Source: an uncultured Lachnospiraceae bacterium
GTDB taxonomy: Bacteria; Bacillota; Clostridia; Lachnospirales; Lachnospiraceae
Length of the DNA stretch: 11,313 nt
Direction of reading: 5' to 3'
Assembly: GCA_910586255.1 (NCBI GenBank)
Contig: CAJUHR010000011.1
Coordinates: 90,669 to 101,981 of the forward strand
A program made the translations under genes and the position numbers. Shown here piece by piece: positions 7,101 to 11,313 of the stretch. The stretch's first letter is position 1. Each line of letters begins with the position of its first letter. The notes beneath the pieces are model-generated. The model was not told the origin of the DNA, ran no database searches, and was given only the letters and a program-made list of their open reading frames with translations.

Positions 7101-10100
7101 CGTCCGCCCTCAGATCTTTCAATTCCTTGTAAAAAATCAAATCATCTGCTGTGGCCTCCATCATTTCTTCATCATACCCGTCTTCATCCGGCATTTTCCC
7201 CTGATGATTCCACCCGGTCTTATCCGGCTTGGCGCCCCACAATTGTCTTTTGGTGCCCCCTGTGGTCACGCCGGGGGCAAAGGAGGAATTGCCCCACATG
7301 TTTTCCGGTTCAAGGAACTGGTCGTCAAATTTTATAAGCTGATCATAGGCCACACTGGTATACATGCCTTCCGCAGCGTCATTCCAGATTACCTCCTCAA
7401 GCTGTATTTGCTGGCCTGTCACCGCCCAGTCAGAACCATTGTAGAAGGCACCGGGTGTCAGAGGGTCATTCCATTCTCCATTGAACTTCTGATAATAAAT
7501 AGTATTGTCTATGCCGCCGGGCTTTAACAACGATAAACCTTGCGTCTTTTTGTTGTCATCAATGTTTGTCTCCCAGGTAACGACTTCTCCCTTTTTACTC
7601 TTCATTTTCAGGTTTTTGGCCTCTAAAATAATTGTAAAGGATCCGTTACCATGTGTTTGTGCAATGCTTTCACCGCCGGTTCCCCCATTCGCCATAAACG
7701 GCTGCACTGCCCAAACCTCGCCGGAGGAAAAATATGCGTTTTGTACGTTCCAGTAATTCTTTTTTATTTCGTTGGAACCTGATACATTTCCGGTTCCCAA
7801 TATCTCAGGATCATAATAATCATACTGAGTGGTGGATGAACCGTTACACGCATAGGGCAGATGCGTCAGATCTGCTTCAAAGCCTGTCACCGTCACATGA
7901 AGGGTACCGTCTTCGTTTTTCTTATAGCTCCATACTCCGCCGTTTTTGCATCGGTTATAGGATCTTTCCCCTAGCTGTTCTTTATTGTGAGGCCCTGCTC
8001 CTGCTGCCGAATCCGATGTGGTAACATTCCCTTCCTTGTTGCTAAACCTTCGCCCGTCACTGTTTTCTCCGCCCTTCCATAAGTTCTCGTCAACACTCCA
8101 GAACAAAGGCTGAGGTATATTGCTGTGGTCAGTCTCACCGACCCGAAATACAGATGACACTGCAAGGTCAAATTCTATAGGCGTGTTTTCATCCGGAAGC
8201 TCCACTCCTCTGAGGCCTAAATCCGGACTCTTTCCGACAATCTGCAGATTAACACCAAAGGCTCCCAGCCGTCCGTATACATCTCCTTTGCCCTTATTGG
8301 CCGCACCTTCTTTTCCGGTATTGAAATCAAACGTGCCAAGAAGCTGATTCTGTTCATTAGAACCCTCAAGAACCTGAATATTAAACCGGGGAGCCGCGCT
8401 GACCGTCACCTTATCCGGCACAATCGTCTGATACTCCTGCACGCCCTTATGATGATGGCATGTGGTTTTTGTGGTACCGGTGGGATCCACCAGCTCCCTG
8501 GAAGGAATCCTCACCGCATATTCCTTCCCGTCTCCATCGCTGTCATCGTTCACCCAGGTCTCCGTCCTGTCCTCAAAGAACTTATCGCCTCCCACATCAT
8601 TTCCCTCCAGCCAGTAGGTGAATCTGGGCTGAAGCGTATCGCCGTTGTGCATCTTATATACGCGGATAACCACGCCCAATTCCTGATAGCTGGCGCCGAT
8701 GGCCGCAGGATTCTCATCCGTGGGAGTCAGGATAAAGCTTCCCCGCATAACCTGACCGGTTACCTTACCGTTTCCGTCCTTGATCTCATCAATCTCGTAA
8801 TAGCAGCTTTCCTTGGTGTCCGGCCACATCATCGTATCCGGTTCAAACTGAGCCTGCTCCTTGGATACCGGCAGGTAATACTGGAAATAAAGTCTTCCCC
8901 GCTTATAGCCGGCCGGATACTCTGCATTGGGATGCATACCCGTATAGAACATGGTCTTGTAGGAGACAATATCATAGGTACGCACAACCTTGTTGGTAGC
9001 GCTGCTGTCATTGCCGGCATCATCATTATTGTCAAAGGGAGCAGAGCCTGTAACAATGGCGCTTTCCGTTTTGGTCTCCCCATCAATCCTGTCTGCCATC
9101 CCGGCCCGGGTAATGTAAGCCTCGTCCCTTTCCAGCACTGCCGCCACATCGCCGGCCTCCGCCACCATCAGCCAGACAGTCTTTGCGTTTAAGGCTCTTC
9201 CTGTCACGGTATCATAAGCCTCATAGGTAATCACATATTTTCTTCTGGCCGGATTCAGATGAAGTACCGTATCAACACCGTTCCAGGTATATCCATCATC
9301 CGGAATATATTTCATACCGGTAGCATCCGGTTTCTCTCTGGTGATGCTCTGGATACGGACCCCGACCGGATTGCCTGCTCCCGGGCCCTCTATAACCGAA
9401 TCGTACTTTACGGTCACCCCTTCCAGAATATCCGGATCCTCATACCCCTCTCCTGAAAATACGGTTCCCTCCAGCTTAGGAGTAATCACATAACGCTCGT
9501 CATATTCCTCTGCCGCGCTGGCAACCCCGAAGGTTCCCACTGCCTGGTACAGATTCTCCGTCTCCTCATTCAGGGACATCATGGCAATTCCGTCTGTCTC
9601 AACTCCCTCGGCTGCCAAAATGCTCTTGGCCGCATCAATATTCCTGTCCTCGTAGGCGTAGGTCACATTGTAGGAAATCTCCACATTTTCCTGAGGCTCC
9701 TCCGGCACAATCCGCAGCTCCTCTGCCTCATTGACAGCTCCGTCCCAGATAATCTGGCTCTCGTCCGTTCCGTCCGATCCCGTCATCATCCGTACTACCT
9801 GGTTGATCCCCACAGGCACGGTTACTTCTTCTTTGCCCTCCGGGCTGGCCGAAACCACCTCCGCCATCTCCACCAGGCTCTCGTATGTATACTCTTCGCC
9901 TGCCACCAGGTTCTCTTCCTTTGTCCGAAGCTCCCCTTTGCCGATTCCGCTTCTCAGCCAGTCCTCAAAGTTCTTCTCACAGCCGTAGGGACATTCAAAG
10001 GTACAGTCTGCTCCGCCGCATTCCTCATCATGAACATGGGTGCACACCAGGTGGATCTCCTCAATCACGCAGCCTTCCTCTTCGCTGCACACATGCACAT

Positions 10101-11034
10101 CATTGATCAGGTCGATCTCGCCGTCAAACTCATAGTCCTCATCTGCCTCATCCAGAATCTCGCTGCTATCCTGGCCGTTATCCTCCTCTTCGTCATCAGC
10201 CTCTGCATCAGACGGGGATGCCTTTTTGTAGGCGGAGGTTTTTGTCTGTGATGCATTTGCATTGGAAGGAGATGCCTTCAACACGATTTGCAAAACCGCG
10301 GATCCCATCAGGGCATCCTGCTCTATGCTTTTCTCTGCTTCTTCGGAAAGCGAGGTCAGACCGGTCTCTTCTGTCTCGCGATCCCCATCGGATTTGTCTG
10401 TTCCAATGTTTTCACTGCTGTCATCTGTCCTGCCGGTCTCATCGGTTTTTCCGATCTCATCCGTTTTTCCGGTTTCTTCGCTTCCGCCGGTTTCTTCTGT
10501 TTTTCCGGCTTCTTCGGTTTCATCCTTTTCCCCGGGTTTTTCGGTCTGATCGCCATTCTCATCATTTGTATCCCGAGTCTCATCGTCACCCTGCGCTTCA
10601 TCCGCGTCAGAGGGCGATGCCTCCTGGGCCGGATTGTCCTCTGTGTCCGGATTTTCTCCGCCGGGCTCTGCATCGGAGGGCGATGCCTCCTCACCGGGCT
10701 CGGACGGCTCTTCTGAAGGATCCTCTTCTTCCTCATCCATCACGCAATCCCATGTAATCTCAAAGCACTCTCTGGTATGCACATGGCTGCACTCCTGATA
10801 CCCGCACTCCTCTGTATGGCTGGTATGATGGAGGCAGCGTCCATCCGGCAGAACCAGACCGGGGATAAATTCCGTCTGGTTTTCCTCTGCCTCGTCCACA
10901 ACATCTGCCACATCCCCGCTGTCCACCGCAGCAAACACGGCATTGACACCGCTCTGGAGCACCATGCAGATTGTCAGGAGCATTGCTATACATCTGCGGA
11001 TACGCTCCCTGTGAATCTTTTTCGTCCTCATCAT
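4174..11034 (-). CDS. Giant secreted surface protein with Cys/His modules, SdrD-B-like and CnaB-like domains (2286 aa)
   Basis: A very large exported protein, probably an adhesin or scaffold of the matrix made by the downstream genes. I place the start at the ATG at 11034 (the next ATG, 11031, is also possible) because GGGGAGAGAGGAAGAA just upstream is the ribosome binding site; a GTG at 11052 would swallow it. An ordinary signal peptide ends AVFA-AVD (cleavage after residue 35). Then come a Cys/His module (67-97), an acidic Ser/Thr/Glu stalk with six-residue repeats and four ASPSDA-type motifs (98-305), and a second Cys/His module (316-352). A long beta-rich region that I do not recognise follows, then a DUF11-like stretch (about 1712-1760) and an SdrD-B-like calcium-binding-type motif VWWDANQNGIQDYGE (1912-1926). 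The CnaB-like domain (about 2129-2232) is followed by a 55-residue polar tail. There is no LPXTG and no C-terminal membrane helix. It leads the cluster. Confidence 0.85.
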   Translation of the reverse strand: MMRTKKIHRERIRRCIAMLLTICMVLQSGVNAVFAAVDSGDVADVVDEAEENQTEFIPGLVLPDGRCLHHTSHTEECGYQECSHVHTRECFEITWDCVMDEEEEDPSEEPSEPGEEASPSDAEPGGENPDTEDNPAQEASPSDADEAQGDDETRDTNDENGDQTEKPGEKDETEEAGKTEETGGSEETGKTDEIGKTDETGRTDDSSENIGTDKSDGDRETEETGLTSLSEEAEKSIEQDALMGSAVLQIVLKASPSNANASQTKTSAYKKASPSDAEADDEEEDNGQDSSEILDEADEDYEFDGEIDLINDVHVCSEEEGCVIEEIHLVCTHVHDEECGGADCTFECPYGCEKNFEDWLRSGIGKGELRTKEENLVAGEEYTYESLVEMAEVVSASPEGKEEVTVPVGINQVVRMMTGSDGTDESQIIWDGAVNEAEELRIVPEEPQENVEISYNVTYAYEDRNIDAAKSILAAEGVETDGIAMMSLNEETENLYQAVGTFGVASAAEEYDERYVITPKLEGTVFSGEGYEDPDILEGVTVKYDSVIEGPGAGNPVGVRIQSITREKPDATGMKYIPDDGYTWNGVDTVLHLNPARRKYVITYEAYDTVTGRALNAKTVWLMVAEAGDVAAVLERDEAYITRAGMADRIDGETKTESAIVTGSAPFDNNDDAGNDSSATNKVVRTYDIVSYKTMFYTGMHPNAEYPAGYKRGRLYFQYYLPVSKEQAQFEPDTMMWPDTKESCYYEIDEIKDGNGKVTGQVMRGSFILTPTDENPAAIGASYQELGVVIRVYKMHNGDTLQPRFTYWLEGNDVGGDKFFEDRTETWVNDDSDGDGKEYAVRIPSRELVDPTGTTKTTCHHHKGVQEYQTIVPDKVTVSAAPRFNIQVLEGSNEQNQLLGTFDFNTGKEGAANKGKGDVYGRLGAFGVNLQIVGKSPDLGLRGVELPDENTPIEFDLAVSSVFRVGETDHSNIPQPLFWSVDENLWKGGENSDGRRFSNKEGNVTTSDSAAGAGPHNKEQLGERSYNRCKNGGVWSYKKNEDGTLHVTVTGFEADLTHLPYACNGSSTTQYDYYDPEILGTGNVSGSNEIKKNYWNVQNAYFSSGEVWAVQPFMANGGTGGESIAQTHGNGSFTIILEAKNLKMKSKKGEVVTWETNIDDNKKTQGLSLLKPGGIDNTIYYQKFNGEWNDPLTPGAFYNGSDWAVTGQQIQLEEVIWNDAAEGMYTSVAYDQLIKFDDQFLEPENMWGNSSFAPGVTTGGTKRQLWGAKPDKTGWNHQGKMPDEDGYDEEMMEATADDLIFYKELKDLRADGYVPVAALVENRGVVTTGMNHLHMHVQGRVKASAKPGHVYMLTHNSVAWNKNDVADAVIKDMGLTCTREEVTNEQYNKWLTENFPTRETNHGANIKYPDQTPGTVWAPGTKYHGNPYGGTDKRDYPATAYWMATAQGEREREPADSNIGTYKKVRYVNNQYGDDPAAGDHWGDSCLVMSYKSAINTQVAQKSNNGSMKQKFDLSMNQRYADFVLYPSIVRETFTPSTGDDSKDLKIKTNVVIQAELPTEKAKTDEKGNIIYVDGKPVMEPYFPLNYISGSSCWGGVYNETKNEQGTITGGIQTEPVIEYKERGDGVLVPYKLTWTLNNVEFSAVDSTTLDPIYFTCEIGVAGNEDLDVKDGDSMAVTATIETTEDIRQKASANGNLSTVGISVLKDSSISLSQVADQIAVDQREPIGFTMNVGNNSVNDIANCYIVNGLPFNGDHSGSSFAGPVQVTEFSYGSEDALEEIHDNFQLYYTTNEKYRGVYSEYFKENPINLAEDKDWIKLEFREKAASDNSKSVNYVATNLPEPSNDEMEGGNIVAVVAYGTLPGGKTLKMHVTVNLPNGKQGDYVVNHLTRDQYMRAHAHSYIVSRQLEGLVWWDANQNGIQDYGENTLDDVAVALMKLKGGASAGSENLDDYEYYRTADGKNAVMLTGQQMNLITGEVKAYTAQSPVEGSGASEKVPGHYRFYNLKEGGTFAVVFLDKSCLAEANASNLKAIDLTEYIASPRNVGMLDNIDSDAIAVPNEGLLVKTFIPSITMPDKKQLSTKVFTSRYHDSGLYSRKARIRFAKWIDNLNNPDKNVLGFEPSRLADDEFIITVKEQGKGGMETGMTLKHAGSDLALNVHDEKKYSGYIEVLTSEKGTTYKIDEIVPKEYEKSGTFLTYAPGSFRKGGSLGKDTVTVMPEEVVVVVVHNTFEHKNYFHDEASAMNRFPAKAPSSGSRSVPAADMAAIVPEQSDEKVKQLDEERRLA
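4348..4632 (-). other. CnaB-like domain of the giant protein with a possible isopeptide triad
   Basis: The last folded region starts with EFIITVKEQ and ends with VVVVVVHNTF. In CnaB-type pilin domains a lysine on the first strand joins a C-terminal asparagine with help from a central glutamate. Here Lys2135 (in TVKEQ), Glu2184 (in YKIDEIVP) and Asn2229 (in VVHNTF) sit in the expected order. The assignment is by pattern only. Confidence 0.5.
9979..10089 (-). other. Cys/His-rich module 2 of the giant protein
   Basis: Residues 316-352 carry CSEEEGC, then CTHVHDEECGG and CTFECPYGC. The middle part repeats the CSHVHTREC pattern of module 1. The acidic stalk separates the two modules, so they could pair across a loop or act as separate binding units. 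Confidence 0.6.
10204..10686 (-). repeat. Four dispersed ASPSDA/ASPSNA motifs
   Basis: The six-residue motif ASPS(D/N)A occurs four times in the N-terminal stalk, encoded at 10669-10686, 10603-10620, 10258-10275 and 10204-10221. The copies are spaced irregularly and lie in otherwise dissimilar acidic sequence, so they are conserved short motifs and not a tandem array. The role is unknown. Confidence 0.75.
10417..10506 (-). repeat. Five 18-bp (6-residue) repeats in the acidic stalk
   Basis: Five units of GKTxET run in tandem at residues 177-206 of the giant protein: GKTEET, GGSEET, GKTDEI, GKTDET, GRTDDS. They lie inside a long acidic, Ser/Thr-rich stalk, of the kind that holds an adhesive domain away from the cell and tends to vary in length. 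Confidence 0.8.
10744..10836 (-). other. Cys/His-rich module 1 of the giant protein
   Basis: Residues 67-97 carry CLHHTSHTEECGY, then QECSHVHTREC and a final WDC, so five Cys and several paired His within about 31 residues. The CxHxHxxEC arrangement repeats in module 2. It suggests metal binding or disulfides at the mature N-terminus. I associate similar H-H-x-x-C strings with Lachnospiraceae surface proteins but cannot name a family. Confidence 0.6.
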
Positions 11035-11255
11035 TTCTTCCTCTCTCCCCACTTGAAATCTTTTTCTTGGTTCCTTGCAGCCGCCTTGCGCCTTAAGCTG
11101 CAGTTTCTTCTATATATTCAGGCCTTTCCCTCAAGGGAGCAGCCGACCATCAATACCAGGGCTCCGTCCCGGCCCTTCTCATACAGCAATTCGGCTCATT
11201 TAAATACTTATTTTCGTTTCTGCCATCTTCTCATCCAACTCTTTTTTTTTTATTC
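11035..11255 (-). promoter_or_regulatory. Long, partly structured 5' leader of the giant gene
   Basis: This stretch holds no gene that I can support. It contains several short self-complementary elements: AGCCGA/TCGGCT (11141-11146 with 11191-11196), GGGC/GCCC (11159-11162 with 11172-11175) nested inside that pair, and TCCCTCAAGGGA (11127-11138). It ends in the purine-rich ribosome binding site. No known riboswitch consensus was recognised, and no intrinsic terminator with a U-tract is present on the minus strand. Confidence 0.4.
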
Positions 11256-11257
11256 CA

Positions 11258-11279
11258 TGACATAATACATATTATGTCA
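11258..11279. promoter_or_regulatory. Perfect 22-bp dyad over the upstream promoter (candidate operator)
   Basis: Arms TGACATAATA and TATTATGTCA are exact complements around a 2-bp centre. The dyad covers the -10 and most of the spacer of the candidate promoter. It is not followed by a T-run in either direction (an A-run flanks each end), so it is unlikely to be a terminator and looks like a dimeric repressor or activator site. I cannot match it to a named regulator. Confidence 0.6.
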
Positions 11280-11290
11280 CAAAAAAACAA
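11262..11290 (-). promoter_or_regulatory. Candidate promoter for the whole cluster
   Basis: On the minus strand TTGTTT (11290-11285) and TATTAT (11267-11262) are separated by 17 bases, a moderate sigma-A-type match. Transcription would start near 11255 and leave a leader of about 220 nt before the giant gene. No better pair was seen in the 280-bp region. Confidence 0.45.
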
Positions 11291-11313
11291 TAAATTTCGC
11301 GTTGATCGATTCC

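Noticed and set aside
6592..7527. Long open frame on the plus strand inside the giant gene (311 codons), with similar ones at 8449-9192 and 10218-10757
   Set aside because: They lie antisense to a continuous, domain-bearing 2286-codon gene, have no convincing ribosome binding site, and their products look like random Arg/Ile/His-rich shadow sequence.
11035..11052. Starting the giant protein at the GTG at 11052
   Set aside because: Those six codons are the purine-rich ribosome binding site for the ATG at 11034; starting there would leave no ribosome binding site and add an acidic stretch before the signal peptide.
11125..11200. c-di-GMP-I type riboswitch, suggested by GGGACGGAGCCC on the minus strand
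   Set aside because: The GGCAAACC segment and the first hairpin of that class are missing and the GACGCAAAGCC core is not matched.
11258..11279. The dyad as an intrinsic terminator of an upstream gene
   Set aside because: In both directions the stem is followed by an A-rich run and not a T-run, and the stem is nearly all A/T.
11274..11313. Possible divergent gene on the plus strand starting MSQKNNKFRVDRF and open at the window edge
   Set aside because: There is no ribosome binding site before the ATG and only 13 codons are visible. If real, its start would sit inside the 22-bp dyad, which would suit a divergent regulator, but the evidence is too thin to call.

Overview
The window looks like chromosomal or accessory DNA from an anaerobic, Gram-positive gut-type bacterium, most likely of the Clostridia (Lachnospiraceae-like). 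The reasons are the strong AGGAGG-type ribosome binding sites, SipW-dependent BsaA-like matrix proteins, and a giant secreted protein with ASPSDA motifs and Cys/His modules of a kind I associate with Lachnospiraceae surface proteins. That taxonomic call is an inference; no rRNA or housekeeping gene is present.

Every gene I can support lies on the minus strand, so the cluster reads from right to left. From upstream to downstream it holds: (1) a ~280-bp control region (11035-11313) with a perfect 10+10 bp dyad laid over a plausible promoter and a long, partly structured leader; (2) a 2286-residue secreted protein (11034-4174) with Cys/His modules, an acidic repeat-rich N-terminal stalk, an SdrD-B-like domain and a CnaB-like C-terminal domain; (3) two short SipW-type matrix proteins (201 and 216 residues); (4) a 157-bp gap with a good internal promoter (TTGACA, 18 nt, TATAAG) and dyad symmetry; (5) two longer matrix proteins (358 and 349 residues), the first ending in five 11-residue repeats; (6) a SipW-type signal peptidase I with Ser-His-Asp catalysis, whose repeated C-terminal tail runs off the left edge. 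No terminator is visible, so the transcript probably continues past position 1.

The parts make a coherent extracellular fibre or biofilm-matrix locus. The four small proteins carry the SipW-cognate signal peptide (GGTFA-YF and variants) and share one beta-rich core related to BsaA/TasA/CalY. The peptidase would release them. The giant protein has an ordinary signal peptide and no LPXTG sorting signal or C-terminal membrane segment, and no sortase lies in the window. A reasonable model is that it is an adhesin or scaffold attached to the fibre non-covalently, or through a mechanism not visible here. The internal promoter would let the two larger fibre proteins and the peptidase be made independently of the giant protein.

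The most unusual points are the head-of-operon giant protein joined to four diverged matrix paralogues in two subclasses, the two promoters that each overlap a dyad, and the repeat tracts that could make the locus variable between strains.
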